NCBI GenBank assembly: GCA_035569435.1 | Contig: DATMNB010000195.1 | Coordinates: forward strand, 1-64,000 | DNA from: DASRDS01 sp035569435 | Lineage (GTDB): Bacteria > Gemmatimonadota > Gemmatimonadetes > Gemmatimonadales > Gemmatimonadaceae | Direction of reading: 5' to 3' | DNA length: 64,000 nucleotides | Shown here: in pieces, positions 25,272 through 34,446 of the stretch | Layout of the letters: every line of letters begins with the position of its first letter | How positions within the stretch are numbered: position 1 is the first letter of the stretch | Made by a program: the position numbers and the translations under genes | The notes under the pieces: model-generated | Told to the model about the DNA's origin: nothing | The model's input: only the letters and a program-made list of their open reading frames with translations | Database searches by the model: none

Positions 25272-27290
25272 ATGCTCATACTCGCCGCCTCGCTCCTCCT
25301 GCTCGGCCTTCCCGCCGCATCCGACACCGTCCCGACCGTCCACGGGATCGACCCCGCGAACCTCGATACGACCTGCGCGCCATGCCAGGATTTCTATCAG
25401 TTCGCCACAGGTGGATGGACCAAGACGCATCCGATCCCGGCGGCGTTCCCGAGGTGGGGAAGCTTCGACGAGCTCGCCGAGCGTAACCGCCTGGTCCTGC
25501 GCGAAGTCCTGGACGTGGCCGTGCGTGACACCGCGTCCGCCAAGGCGCCGAGCACGCGCAAGGTCGGCGTCTTCTACGCCAGTTGCATGGATTCGACGGG
25601 CGCCGAGGCCGATGGCCTGCAACCGCTCAAGCCGGAGCTCGATCGGATCGCCGCGATGACGACGCTGACGAGTCTCCGCGCCGAGTCGGCGCGACTCCAA
25701 CGACTGGGGATCCCAGCGCCGTTTGGGTTCGCGATCCAGCCCGATCTCAAGCACAGCCGCCAGGAAGCGCTGTATGTCGCGCAGGGCGGCCTCGGCCTCC
25801 CCGACCGGGACTACTACACCAAGACCGACTCGGCGTCAGCCGGGATCCGGGCGCAGTACGCGGCGCACGTCGGCCGTCTGCTGACACTCGGCGGCATGGA
25901 GCCCGCCGACGCGCGCGCCGCGGCCGATAAGATTCTTGGCCTAGAAACGACGCTGGCGAGAGCGTCGATGACGCGCGTCGAGCGGCGCGATCCGTACAAC
26001 ACGTATCACAAGATGACGCTGGCCGGCGCCGACTCGGTCACGCCCCATCTCGACTGGCGCGCCTGGATGGATGATGTCGGCGCCGCGCGGCAGCCCGCGC
26101 TCATCGTCAATCAACCCAAGTTCTTTTCGGCGCTCGACTCGCTGCTCGTCGCGGTGCCCGTCGATGCCTGGCGGCTGTATTTCCGGTTTCATCTGCTGGA
26201 CACCGCCTCGCCCACGCTCGACTCGGCGTTCGTCAATGAGAACTTCCGCTTTGAGCAGGTGCTCTCCGGCACACCGGCCATGCTCCCGCGCTGGCAGCGG
26301 TGCCTGCGCGCGACCGATGGCGCGATGGGCGAAGCGCTCGGGCAGGCCTATGTCACCCGGACGTTCTCGCCCGCCGCGCGGGCCCGGGCGCGCGCACTGG
26401 TCAAGAATCTGGAAGGGGTCCTGCGCGACGACCTGCGCACGCTTGCGTGGATGACGCCCACCACCCGGCGCCGCGCGATCGCCAAGCTCGATGCGTTCGC
26501 CGAGAAGATCGGCTATCCCGACAAGTGGCGCGACTATACGGCGCTCACCGTGCGGCACGGGCCGTACGTCACCAACTGGCTGGCGGCGCGGGCATTCGAT
26601 GTCGAGCGCCGGATCCGCAAGCTGGGGCGCCCCGTCGACCGGACCGAGTGGACGATGACGCCGCCGACCGTCAACGCGTACTACAACAGCACGATGAACG
26701 AGATCGTGTTTCCGGCGGGGATCCTCCAGCCGCCGTTCTTCGACCCGCTCGCGGACGACGCGGTCAACTACGGGGGGATCGGCGCGGTCATCGGCCACGA
26801 GATGACGCACGGGTTCGACGACCAGGGGCGGAAGTCAGACGGCGAGGGCAACCTCCGCGACTGGTGGACCACCGAGGACGCGACGCAGTACACCGAGCGC
26901 GCCGAGCGTGTGGCCACGCAGTTCGACGGCTACGTCGCGGTGGATTCGGTCCACGTCAACGGGAAGCTCACGCTCGGCGAGGATATCGCCGATCTGGGCG
27001 GGGTCAAGATCGCCTACGCGGCGATGGAGCGCGCGCTGGCCGGGAAGCCACGGACCAAGATCGGGGGCTTTACGCCGGAGCAGCGGTTCTTTCTCAGCTG
27101 GGGGCAGATCTGGCGGCAGAATATCCGGCCGGCGTTTGCGCGGACGTTGGCGCTCACGGATCCGCATGCGCCGAGCCATTGGCGCGTCAATGGACCGCTG
27201 TCCAACCTGCCGGAGTTCGCCGCCGCGTGGGGGTGCAAGCCGGGCGACCCGATGGTGCGGCCACCCGAGGTGCGGGCCGAGATCTGGTGA
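25272..27290 (+). CDS. Exported M13 family metalloendopeptidase, second copy
   Basis: A 672-residue zinc peptidase paralogous to 8507-10579: it shares the LDTTCAPCQDFYQFATGGW opening, NAYYNSTMNEIVFPAGILQPPF, HExxH as VIGHEMTHGFDDQGRK near residue 510, GEDIADLGG for the third ligand, and a C-terminal EIW. The N-terminal signal peptide is short (MLILAASLLLLGLPAASD). Extracytoplasmic oligopeptide cleavage is expected. The start is the ATG at 25272; no strong ribosome-binding site is present. It converges with the CPBP gene, with 6 bp between the stop codons. Confidence 0.95.
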   Translation: MLILAASLLLLGLPAASDTVPTVHGIDPANLDTTCAPCQDFYQFATGGWTKTHPIPAAFPRWGSFDELAERNRLVLREVLDVAVRDTASAKAPSTRKVGVFYASCMDSTGAEADGLQPLKPELDRIAAMTTLTSLRAESARLQRLGIPAPFGFAIQPDLKHSRQEALYVAQGGLGLPDRDYYTKTDSASAGIRAQYAAHVGRLLTLGGMEPADARAAADKILGLETTLARASMTRVERRDPYNTYHKMTLAGADSVTPHLDWRAWMDDVGAARQPALIVNQPKFFSALDSLLVAVPVDAWRLYFRFHLLDTASPTLDSAFVNENFRFEQVLSGTPAMLPRWQRCLRATDGAMGEALGQAYVTRTFSPAARARARALVKNLEGVLRDDLRTLAWMTPTTRRRAIAKLDAFAEKIGYPDKWRDYTALTVRHGPYVTNWLAARAFDVERRIRKLGRPVDRTEWTMTPPTVNAYYNSTMNEIVFPAGILQPPFFDPLADDAVNYGGIGAVIGHEMTHGFDDQGRKSDGEGNLRDWWTTEDATQYTERAERVATQFDGYVAVDSVHVNGKLTLGEDIADLGGVKIAYAAMERALAGKPRTKIGGFTPEQRFFLSWGQIWRQNIRPAFARTLALTDPHAPSHWRVNGPLSNLPEFAAAWGCKPGDPMVRPPEVRAEIW

Positions 27291-27296
27291 GCGCCG

Positions 27297-28034
27297 CTAG
27301 GCGGTGAGCACGAGGACGTCGTACAGCGCGTGCGTCCAGGCGGTGATCCCAAAGCCGCGCAGGAGATAGACGACGCTGAACGCGACGCCGCCCAGGAGTC
27401 GAAACAGAAACGAATCGAGCCTGAGCGGGTCGCCGTAGGGGCCGATGTAGTGGAACGCCGAGAAGATCGTGGCCGAGATGATGACGGCGACCGTGCCCGC
27501 GGTGGCGCGTTTCCAGCCGAGGAGTCGCTCGCCGAGGGCGGCGATGCCTGAGACGAGGATCACGCGGAACAGCAGTTCCTCGTAGATCCCCGCGCCGAGC
27601 GCGAGCATGATGCGTGTGGCGAGGGCGGAGTGGGCGAGCGGACCGCCGCCCACGATCGCCAATCTCAGGTGCAGGATGTTGGCGGTGATTGTGCCGATGA
27701 CGGTGCCGAACACGGCCGCCAGCAGGCAGGATTCGGCGAGCATCCCGACGAACACGGCAGGCACGAGGCGGCCGCCGGAGCGGAGATCCCGGGCCACGAG
27801 CCAGATGGCCGGGCCGATGACGGCCACGGCAAAAGCGATCGGCTCGTACCGTCCAAAGACGGCGAAGAAGGCTTCCTGGAGGAGGACGTCGGCACCGTTG
27901 CGCACGCCGCCCGTCGTGGTGCGGGAGAGTGTGGTCGCCAGCCCCTGGTAGGCGATGAGCAGGGGCATGGCGAAGAGGAGACTGTATCGCGGGGCGCGCG
28001 TATCAGACCAATATGACGATCGTCGGGTAGGCAC
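27297..28034 (-). CDS. CPBP family intramembrane metalloprotease
   Basis: A 245-residue polytopic protein with the CPBP (Abi/CAAX-processing) motifs: EExxxR as GAGIYEELLFRVILV, FxxxH as FSAFHY, and HALYD near the C-terminus. These residues form the metal site of type II CAAX-like proteases; the substrate is unknown. The start is the GTG at 28034, because the conserved N-terminal YWSDTRAPRYSLLFAMPLLIAYQ follows shortly. TATATT lies 6 nt upstream and no ribosome-binding site is seen. It diverges from the outer-membrane gene by only 23 bp. Confidence 0.88.
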   Translation of the reverse strand: MPTRRSSYWSDTRAPRYSLLFAMPLLIAYQGLATTLSRTTTGGVRNGADVLLQEAFFAVFGRYEPIAFAVAVIGPAIWLVARDLRSGGRLVPAVFVGMLAESCLLAAVFGTVIGTITANILHLRLAIVGGGPLAHSALATRIMLALGAGIYEELLFRVILVSGIAALGERLLGWKRATAGTVAVIISATIFSAFHYIGPYGDPLRLDSFLFRLLGGVAFSVVYLLRGFGITAWTHALYDVLVLTA

Positions 28035-28040
28035 GGCAGC

Positions 28041-28050
28041 AATATAGAAT
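28041..28050. promoter_or_regulatory. Bidirectional leaderless promoter core
   Basis: The sequence AATATAGAAT reads TATATT on the minus strand (28046-28041), six bases before the GTG at 28034. On the plus strand it reads TAGAAT (28045-28050), seven bases before the GTG at 28058. Both match TATAAT at five of six positions and they overlap. The divergent starts are 23 bp apart, so there is no room for untranslated leaders. Confidence 0.5.
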
Positions 28051-28057
28051 TCGACGC

Positions 28058-30250
28058 GTGTGGACGTTTGTCGTCGCCGCGCAGATGGCAGTACAGTTGG
28101 CAGCGCAGTCGGCGGTCGCCAGCGCCGACTCCATCTACGCCACGCCCGCACTGCGCGCCGTGGTGGCGCTGGCGGCTGACCACAACCGACGACCGCCGCC
28201 GACTCTACAGTCGTATCGGGCGCGTATCGAGAGCGAGCTCGCGGCGCTGGTGCGGCGGGCCGACGGAACCGAAGGGACGATCGAGATCGAGCAGGTCGCC
28301 AGCGACGCGCGGTGGCGACGTAGCGGGACATACGAACAGCACATCATCGGGTATCGGGCCCAACTTGCGGCCCTGGCGCCATCACTCGTGGGGCTCGTGC
28401 GCCAGTCGTGGACGGTGCCGGTGTTGTACGGCAACCGATTGAGTTTGCTGTTTGGGGTCGACACCAGCCGGGCGGCACGGAGCCGCGATTCGACCATCGT
28501 GGTGATGCATCCCTTGGCCGAGGATCGAGAGCGGATCTATCGGTATACGGGGGGAGACACCGTGGCCACGCTGCGCGTGCCCGGCGCCGCGCGCGCGATT
28601 CCTCTGGTGCGGGTGCACGTCGAGCCGAGCGCGCATTTGCGCACGCGGGCGTTGGTGTTTCGTGGGGATCTCTACCTCGACGCCACGACGGATCAGCTCG
28701 TGCGCATGCGGGGCGTCTTTGCCCTGGTGGACGGTCATCGCGGGCTGCGCGCGGTGGTGCTGCAGTCAGTGTTCGTGATCGATCTGACGAACGCCGAGAT
28801 CGACGGGGCGTACTGGCTCCCGGCCGACCAGCGCATCGAGGCGCAGGTCGCCTCGCCGTTCGCTGGTACTGGGCGCATCGTGGTCCGGGTGCGGTCGCAC
28901 TATTCGCGCTATGTGGTGAACGATACCGGTGTCGGTCCGATGGTCGGCGACACCTTGATGTGGGGTCCGCATCCCGTGACGTATGCGCCGTCGGACAGCG
29001 TGACGCGCTACGGCGGCTGGACGCTGCCGCTCGGCGCGGCGACCACGGCAGTGCGTGCGGCGGACTACGACGATCTGGCGCCCGACTATTGGCGTCCGAC
29101 CGGACGCCCGAGGCTCGACTGGCGGGTCGACCGGTTCTCGGATTTTCTGCGGGTCGATCGTGTGGAGGGGCTGTACACCGGGTACGGCGCGGCCCTCCGC
29201 TTTCGTGACGCGGCGCCGGGGCTCGTGGCGCACGGCAACGTCGGCTACGCGTGGACGGAGCGGACGATGCGGGGCGCGGTCGGTCTCGATTGGACGCGGC
29301 CCGATGCGTCGCTCGTGGCGGGCGTGCGTGTCGAGCGGGCGCTCGACAACACCAACGATTTTCGCACGTCGTTTGCCGACGGGCCGACGATCGAGGCGTT
29401 GGTGGCGCAGGACGACTATGACTATGTCGACCGGCGGCGGGCGACGGTGTTCGCCGAGCGGGCGTGGGGCGCGTCGCGCGATGTCGTGGCGCGGGTGGAG
29501 GCCGGTGCGGGCGATGACCGTGGTGAGGCGCGGCGGGTGCTCAGGCCGCCGATCTTTCCGTGGGTGTTCGTTGGGGATTCCACGTTTCGGGTGAACCGCG
29601 GGGTGTTGCCGGGCGGATACGGGCGTGTGGCGGTCACGGTGGCGTTGCACCCTGACGTCGACGCGGGCTACGCGACGCCCGGGTTTGGGGTCCGGCTCCG
29701 CGACGAGTGGGCGGGGGGCGATCTGTCGTGGAACCGCGCCGAGGCGCGGATCGTCGAGCGGCAGCCGGTCGGGCCGTTCACGCTCCTCGGCCGTGGGGAT
29801 GCCGGGATCGTGACGGGGACGGTGATTCCGCCGCAACAGTTGTTCGAGTTGGGGTTCGACGAAGGGCTCACGTCGTACAACTACAAGCAATTCGCCGGCG
29901 ATCGCGCCGCGTTGCTGCAGGGCGAGATTCAGTATGCGCTGCCGATTCGGGCGCTGTCGCGGCCGATACGGTTGCCGGGCGGGTTCTTTCTCCCGGGTCC
30001 GGCGCCGGCGTTGGCCGCTGGGGTGCAGTCCGGGTGGACGGAGGTTGGGACGGCGGCCGCGGCACGGGCAGTGGCGCAGCTCAACGCCCCATCGGCGCCG
30101 ACGCATGGGCTGCGGTCATCGATCGATCTGCTGGTGCGGGCGTTTGGCGGCGCCGTCGGCGTGGGAGCGGCCCGAGCGGTGGGTGACGCGGCGGGCGCGG
30201 TGCATGGGCGGAACTGGACGGCGTTCGTCGCCCTGGGCGCCGCGTTCTAA
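28058..30250 (+). CDS. Putative outer-membrane beta-barrel protein (DUF5686-like)
   Basis: A 730-residue exported protein. A signal-like segment (VVAAQMAVQLAAQSAVASA) is followed by a mixed domain (about 60-260) with the fingerprint RALVFRGDLYLDATTDQLVRMRGVFALVDG. A long C-terminal half of alternating amphipathic strands (GLYTGYGAALRFRD, NVGYAWTERTMRGAVGLDW, GGYGRVAVTVALHPD) ends in a strand closing at FVALGAAF, typical of an outer-membrane barrel. Function unknown; resemblance to DUF5686 is from memory of family patterns. The last base triplet overlaps the murB stop (CTAA shared). GTG at 28058 is the likely start. Confidence 0.72.
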   Translation: MWTFVVAAQMAVQLAAQSAVASADSIYATPALRAVVALAADHNRRPPPTLQSYRARIESELAALVRRADGTEGTIEIEQVASDARWRRSGTYEQHIIGYRAQLAALAPSLVGLVRQSWTVPVLYGNRLSLLFGVDTSRAARSRDSTIVVMHPLAEDRERIYRYTGGDTVATLRVPGAARAIPLVRVHVEPSAHLRTRALVFRGDLYLDATTDQLVRMRGVFALVDGHRGLRAVVLQSVFVIDLTNAEIDGAYWLPADQRIEAQVASPFAGTGRIVVRVRSHYSRYVVNDTGVGPMVGDTLMWGPHPVTYAPSDSVTRYGGWTLPLGAATTAVRAADYDDLAPDYWRPTGRPRLDWRVDRFSDFLRVDRVEGLYTGYGAALRFRDAAPGLVAHGNVGYAWTERTMRGAVGLDWTRPDASLVAGVRVERALDNTNDFRTSFADGPTIEALVAQDDYDYVDRRRATVFAERAWGASRDVVARVEAGAGDDRGEARRVLRPPIFPWVFVGDSTFRVNRGVLPGGYGRVAVTVALHPDVDAGYATPGFGVRLRDEWAGGDLSWNRAEARIVERQPVGPFTLLGRGDAGIVTGTVIPPQQLFELGFDEGLTSYNYKQFAGDRAALLQGEIQYALPIRALSRPIRLPGGFFLPGPAPALAAGVQSGWTEVGTAAAARAVAQLNAPSAPTHGLRSSIDLLVRAFGGAVGVGAARAVGDAAGAVHGRNWTAFVALGAAF

Positions 30251-31188
30251 AACTCGCCTACAAAACCGATCTCGGGTTCCAAATGTTGGTCGAACTTCTC
30301 GGCCACTGCCTCCTGGGCGATGGCGATGAGCTCGCGGACATCGCGGGCCGTAGCGTGGCCCAGGTTAACCATGATGTTGGCGTGGATGTACGAGATCTGG
30401 GCGTCGCCGTGGCGGAAGCCTTTGAGGCCGCAGGCATCGATCAGGCGACCGGCGCCGACGCCCTCGATCTTCTTGAAGATCGAGCCGGCGCTCGGGTGGA
30501 ACTCGAGCCACGGGTGCCGGGAGCCGCGCCAGCTCAGGTTCTCTTGCAGGATGCGTTGCATCGTTGCCTGCTCGCCGGGCTCGAGCTGGAAGGTGACGGC
30601 GAGCACTGTGTCGTGTGTCTCGTGCAGGATGCTCGTGTCGTAGCCGAATCGCATCCCCGCGCGATCGATCGATACGCGCTCGCCCGTGGCGCGTGTGACC
30701 AGGTCGCACGACGTGACGATCTCCTCAATGAACATCGTGCGGTCGCGTGCTGGTGCCGGTGAGAGAAAGTGCAGATTCTGCCACACGGCGCCGCCAACGG
30801 TGCTTGGGATCCCGATGTAGTGTTCCAACCCGGACCATCCCCGCCGAACGGCCTCGGGAATGAGGTCGCCAACGCGCGCGCCGCTCTCGACCCACAGCGC
30901 GCCGTTGTCGCCAAAGCGGTGCGCGGCGGCGAGATTTCGGATCACGAGGCCGCGGAACCCGCGGTCGCCCACGAGGATGTTGGCGCCGAGGCCGAGGACG
31001 AAATACGGGATCCCGAGCTCGCGCGCGGCGGCCACCGCATTTGCGAGATCGTCAGACGAGGTAGCATCGTACAGGAGATCGGCTGGCCCGCCGATACGAA
31101 AGGTCGTAAATGGGGCCAGCAACGCATTGCGCGTGAGCCGCGTAGGGTCCAGCGTGGCGTCGAGGGCGTTCAACCGAGATAGTGTCAT
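30247..31188 (-). CDS. murB: UDP-N-acetylenolpyruvoylglucosamine reductase MurB
   Basis: Reduces UDP-GlcNAc-enolpyruvate to UDP-N-acetylmuramate using NADPH and FAD, the second committed step of peptidoglycan synthesis. The 313-residue protein shows the FAD-binding TTFRIGGPADLLYDA, GLGANILVGDRGFRGLVIRN, YIGIPSTVGGAVWQN and the catalytic region GSIFKKIEGVGAGRLIDACGLKG. The Tyr/Ser pattern fits the compact type II MurB more than the E. coli type. I start at the ATG at 31188, which diverges from the M16 gene leader. Other mur genes are not adjacent. Its stop codon overlaps the convergent barrel gene. Confidence 0.95.
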   Translation of the reverse strand: MTLSRLNALDATLDPTRLTRNALLAPFTTFRIGGPADLLYDATSSDDLANAVAAARELGIPYFVLGLGANILVGDRGFRGLVIRNLAAAHRFGDNGALWVESGARVGDLIPEAVRRGWSGLEHYIGIPSTVGGAVWQNLHFLSPAPARDRTMFIEEIVTSCDLVTRATGERVSIDRAGMRFGYDTSILHETHDTVLAVTFQLEPGEQATMQRILQENLSWRGSRHPWLEFHPSAGSIFKKIEGVGAGRLIDACGLKGFRHGDAQISYIHANIMVNLGHATARDVRELIAIAQEAVAEKFDQHLEPEIGFVGEF

Positions 31189-31227
31189 AATGCCAACAGC
31201 AAAATGCCGGGTCGAGGCGCGCGTCGC

Positions 31228-31292
31228 CACCTCACGCGCTGGCGCGCGTGAGGTGCTTGTCGGTTTGAAGGGTGCGCCCAAGGGGCGCACCC
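31228..31292 (+). repeat. Two tandem perfect hairpins in the leader of the M16 operon
   Basis: Hairpin 1 has a 12-bp perfect stem CACCTCACGCGC (31228-31239) and GCGCGTGAGGTG (31244-31255), with a 4-base loop. Hairpin 2 has a 10-bp perfect stem GGGTGCGCCC (31270-31279) and GGGCGCACCC (31283-31292), with a 3-base loop. No T-run follows, so they are not ordinary terminators. They could be REP-like elements or mRNA-stabilising leader structures. Confidence 0.6.
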
Positions 31293-31318
31293 CGAGCGCG
31301 AGCAACCTGCTCGGCGCG

Positions 31319-32689
31319 ATGATAGTTGCGTTCCTGGTGCTTGTCGCGCAGCCCGCGCAGGCGCAGCGGGCGGAGCTCGAGAAGTCGATCCAACGTCGCG
31401 TCCTCGACAACGGCCTCGAGGTGATCGTCGTCGAGAACCACGGCGTCCCCCTGGCGACCGTGGAGATCGACGTCAAGAACGGCTCGTACACCCAGACCCC
31501 GCCCTACGCCGGCCTGGCGCACATGTACGAGCACATGTTCTTCCGCGCCAACCAGCAGTACCCCGCCCCGGGCGCCTTCGTCGACCGGGCGTCGGAGCTC
31601 GGCGCCGTGTTCAACGGCACGACCTCCGAGGAGCGGGTCGACTACTACGTCACCCTCCCCGCCGACAGCATCGCCGGCGGGATGCGATTCCTGGCCGCAG
31701 CCCTCCGCCACCCGCTCTTTCTCCCCGGCGAGCTGGCGCGCGAGAAAGAAGTCGTCCTCGGCGAGTACGACCGCCAGGAAGCGAGCCCCTACTTTGTCCT
31801 CGACCAGGCGATGGGCCAGAAGCTCTGGCCCGGCAACTTCAGCCGGAAAAACGTGATCGGCGACCGCACGGTCGTCCGCAACGTGACGCCCGACCAGATG
31901 CGCGAGATCCAACGCCGCTACTACATCCCCAACAACTCGTTGCTCCTCGTCACGGGCGACGTCGACCCGCAGGAAGTGTTCTCGCTCGCGCGCACGATCT
32001 ACAGCGACTGGCCCCGCGGGCCCGACCCGTTTGTGGCGGACCCGATCCCGCCCATGCCGCCACTCAGCGGCAACCAGGCCGTGATCGCCGAGACGCCCGT
32101 TAGCGCCGTGACAATCGAGATGCAGTGGCAAGGCCCGAGCGTGCGCGCTGATGCCGTGTCGACCTACTCGGCCGACGTATTCTCGGATGTGCTCAACCAG
32201 CCCGGATCGGGATTTCAGCAGCGGTTGGTCGACAGCGGGCTCTTTCAGGGCGTTGTCGTCAACTACTACACGCTGGATCACGTGGGTCCGATCACGATCA
32301 GCGGCCAGACGTCGCCCGACAAACTGGCCCGGGCGATGGCGGCGCTCGATCAGGAGATCTCGCATTTCGCCGATCCGGGGTACATCACGCCGGAGCAGCT
32401 GGCGCAGGTGAAGGCGCAGCGGGCCGTGTCGACGGCGTTCACAACCGAGCGGACGACCGGGTACACGCACATCATCGGGTTCTGGTGGGCCGTGGCGAGT
32501 CTCGATTATTTCATGGGGTACGTCGACAACATGGCGACGCGCACGACCACCGATCTGGCGGCGTATGCGCGCCGATACATCGTGGGCAAGCCGCACGTGA
32601 CCGGTGTGCTGCTGTCCCCGGCCGATCGCCAGGCGCTCAATCTCACGGAATCCGCCTTGATCGGCGGGAGCACGAGGGCCAGCCAATGA
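31319..32689 (+). CDS. M16 family zinc peptidase, catalytic subunit
   Basis: A 456-residue exported pitrilysin-family protein. A signal peptide (MIVAFLVLVAQPAQAQ) is followed by the M16 domain with the inverted zinc motif HxxEH as LAHMYEHMFF and the downstream glutamate region EKEVVLGEYDRQE. It should degrade peptides in the periplasm together with the following gene product, as bacterial M16B enzymes are often made of one active and one inactive chain. I chose the ATG at 31319 for the signal peptide; an in-frame ATG at 31190 would put two hairpins inside the coding region. The stop overlaps the next start (ATGA). Confidence 0.92.
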   Translation: MIVAFLVLVAQPAQAQRAELEKSIQRRVLDNGLEVIVVENHGVPLATVEIDVKNGSYTQTPPYAGLAHMYEHMFFRANQQYPAPGAFVDRASELGAVFNGTTSEERVDYYVTLPADSIAGGMRFLAAALRHPLFLPGELAREKEVVLGEYDRQEASPYFVLDQAMGQKLWPGNFSRKNVIGDRTVVRNVTPDQMREIQRRYYIPNNSLLLVTGDVDPQEVFSLARTIYSDWPRGPDPFVADPIPPMPPLSGNQAVIAETPVSAVTIEMQWQGPSVRADAVSTYSADVFSDVLNQPGSGFQQRLVDSGLFQGVVVNYYTLDHVGPITISGQTSPDKLARAMAALDQEISHFADPGYITPEQLAQVKAQRAVSTAFTTERTTGYTHIIGFWWAVASLDYFMGYVDNMATRTTTDLAAYARRYIVGKPHVTGVLLSPADRQALNLTESALIGGSTRASQ

Positions 32690-34032
32690 ACTCGTGCTTG
32701 AGCGCGCGCACGGCATTCGTGGCGCTGCTGATGGCCGTCCCGCTCGGCGCGCAGGGCCCGACGCAGGCCCCGCTCAGTCCCGCCGCGGCCGACAGCACGA
32801 CCTCGCGCTTCGTCGTGGCCGGAATCCCGGTCATTCTCCGCCGCTCGACGTCGGCCAACGTCGTGACCGCCGACGTCTATCTCCTCGGTGGCACGCGACA
32901 GACGACCGATGCCACGGCCGGCATCGAGCCCTTCCTCCTCGACGTCTCCGAGCAGGGCACGCGCCACTACTCCAAGACGGTCCTCCGCCACGTCATGGCG
33001 ACGCTCGGCACGTCGATCGCCATCGACCCCACGCCCGATTGGACCTCGATCGGCGTGCGCGCCACACCGTCGACGTTCGACTCGACGTGGGATGTCCTGG
33101 CCGACCGCCTCATGTACCCGACGATCGACACGACCGAGGTCGAGCTCCTCCGCACGCAATACGCCTCGGCGGTCCGCCAACGCCGCGACTCGCCGGACGC
33201 GCTCCTCGAGTATCTGGCCGACAGCGTCACCTACCCACACCACCCGTACGGCCGCGCGGTCGCCGGCACCGAGCGCTCGGTGGCCGCGATCACCGTGCGG
33301 CAGCTCAGGCAGTACGAGGCGACGCAGATGGTCCGCTCGCGCATGCTGATCGTTGTCGTCGGCAACGTCGACCGCCCGCGTGTCGAACGCCTCATCCAGC
33401 GCACCCTCGCCAAGCTCCCGCCCGGCACCTACACCTGGACGCTTCCCACGCCCGCGCTGCCCCACCCGATGGCGCTCGTGACCGACGAGCGCCACCTCCC
33501 CACCAACTACATCCTCGGCCACTTCCAGGGTCCGCCCGCCACGAGTCCGGATTATCAGGCCCTCCGCGTGGCGCTGGCCGTCCTCTCGGGCCGGCTGTTC
33601 GCCATCATCCGTGACGAGCGCAACCTCTCGTATGCCGTGAACGCGCCGTTCGTCGAGCGCGCCATCGGCGAGGGCGGCCTCTACGTCACGACCGTTGCGC
33701 CCGACTCGGTCCTGACGATCATGCGCCACGAGGTCGCGCAGCTCCAAACCAACATCGTCGACCCCGACGCCTTGGGTCGCCTCGTCCAGCAGTTCATCAC
33801 GGAGTACTTCCTCGACAACGAGACCAACGCCGACCAGGCCAATTTCCTGGCACGCGCCGAGCTCTATCGCGGCGACTATCGTACGGCGCAGGGCGATCGG
33901 TTTGTCGCCGAGCTGCGGCACGTCAACCCGTTTGACATCCAACGGGTGGCGCGGCAGTACATGCGGGATATCTCGTTCGCATATGTTGGCGACACGACCA
34001 AGCTCTCGCCGGCGGCGGTCAGGGGGTTCTAA
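32686..34032 (+). CDS. M16 family peptidase, non-catalytic partner
   Basis: A 448-residue exported M16-fold protein (signal MNSCLSARTAFVALLMAVPLGAQ). It lacks HxxEH; the equivalent region reads EPFLLDVSEQGTRHYSK, so it has lost zinc binding. The C-terminal M16 half retains the NLSYAVNAPF segment (the R/Y substrate-binding region). It is coupled to the active M16 subunit by a 4-bp overlap and together they should form a heterodimeric or pseudo-dimeric protease. This is the usual arrangement for two-chain M16B enzymes. Confidence 0.9.
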   Translation: MNSCLSARTAFVALLMAVPLGAQGPTQAPLSPAAADSTTSRFVVAGIPVILRRSTSANVVTADVYLLGGTRQTTDATAGIEPFLLDVSEQGTRHYSKTVLRHVMATLGTSIAIDPTPDWTSIGVRATPSTFDSTWDVLADRLMYPTIDTTEVELLRTQYASAVRQRRDSPDALLEYLADSVTYPHHPYGRAVAGTERSVAAITVRQLRQYEATQMVRSRMLIVVVGNVDRPRVERLIQRTLAKLPPGTYTWTLPTPALPHPMALVTDERHLPTNYILGHFQGPPATSPDYQALRVALAVLSGRLFAIIRDERNLSYAVNAPFVERAIGEGGLYVTTVAPDSVLTIMRHEVAQLQTNIVDPDALGRLVQQFITEYFLDNETNADQANFLARAELYRGDYRTAQGDRFVAELRHVNPFDIQRVARQYMRDISFAYVGDTTKLSPAAVRGF

Positions 34033-34062
34033 GGCTAACCAGCAGCGCGCCTCACACGTGGC

Positions 34063-34251
34063 CTACGCAGATACCTTTTGCGCTTGCGCCTTAATCAGCT
34101 GTACGAGAACGCGGAGCGCCGCGTTGACACTCTCCGGCGTGTGAAACACCTCGGCCACGTCATCGTCGAGCCGCACGACATTCGACCCAGCCGCGTAACG
34201 CGCCGCGTGCAACAAAGCGTAAGTCCACGCGCACCTGCTAATTCTGTGCAC
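34063..34251 (-). CDS. Possible small antitoxin-like protein or remnant
   Basis: A 62-residue frame whose C-terminal part, NVVRLDDDVAEVFHTPESVNAALRVLV, resembles the short conserved DxDVAxxFxxxxxVNxALRxL segment found in small hypothetical, antitoxin-like proteins. The N-terminal residues look non-conserved, so the true start may be an internal GTG, or this may be the 3' remnant of a gene. No partner toxin is next to it. Confidence 0.35.
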   Translation of the reverse strand: MHRISRCAWTYALLHAARYAAGSNVVRLDDDVAEVFHTPESVNAALRVLVQLIKAQAQKVSA

Positions 34252-34446
34252 TTTGGGCGCGACCCAAGCCCGCGCGGAACACTAGGTTATGGCTGGGCTC
34301 GGTCGGGTCGCTCCGCACGACCACCAGGATTGTTCACTGTGGACGTGGCGTGAGCTGGCGCCTGAAAATGGCCACGCGAGGCGATGCAGAGGGTAGTCGA
34401 CCTTGCGCTCGCGCGCGTAAAACATACTCACATTGAGACTGCGGGT
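34252..34446. other. Intergenic region without recognisable features
   Basis: The whole gap 34033-34446 between two convergent operons holds only the short antitoxin-like frame described at 34063-34251. In 34252-34446 I see no gene, tRNA, clear terminator or repeat; the base composition appears slightly lower in G+C than in the flanking genes. Confidence 0.5.

Noticed and set aside
31228..31292. Rho-independent terminator of murB or the M16 operon
   Set aside because: Neither hairpin is followed by a U-run, and both lie upstream of the starts of the divergent genes.
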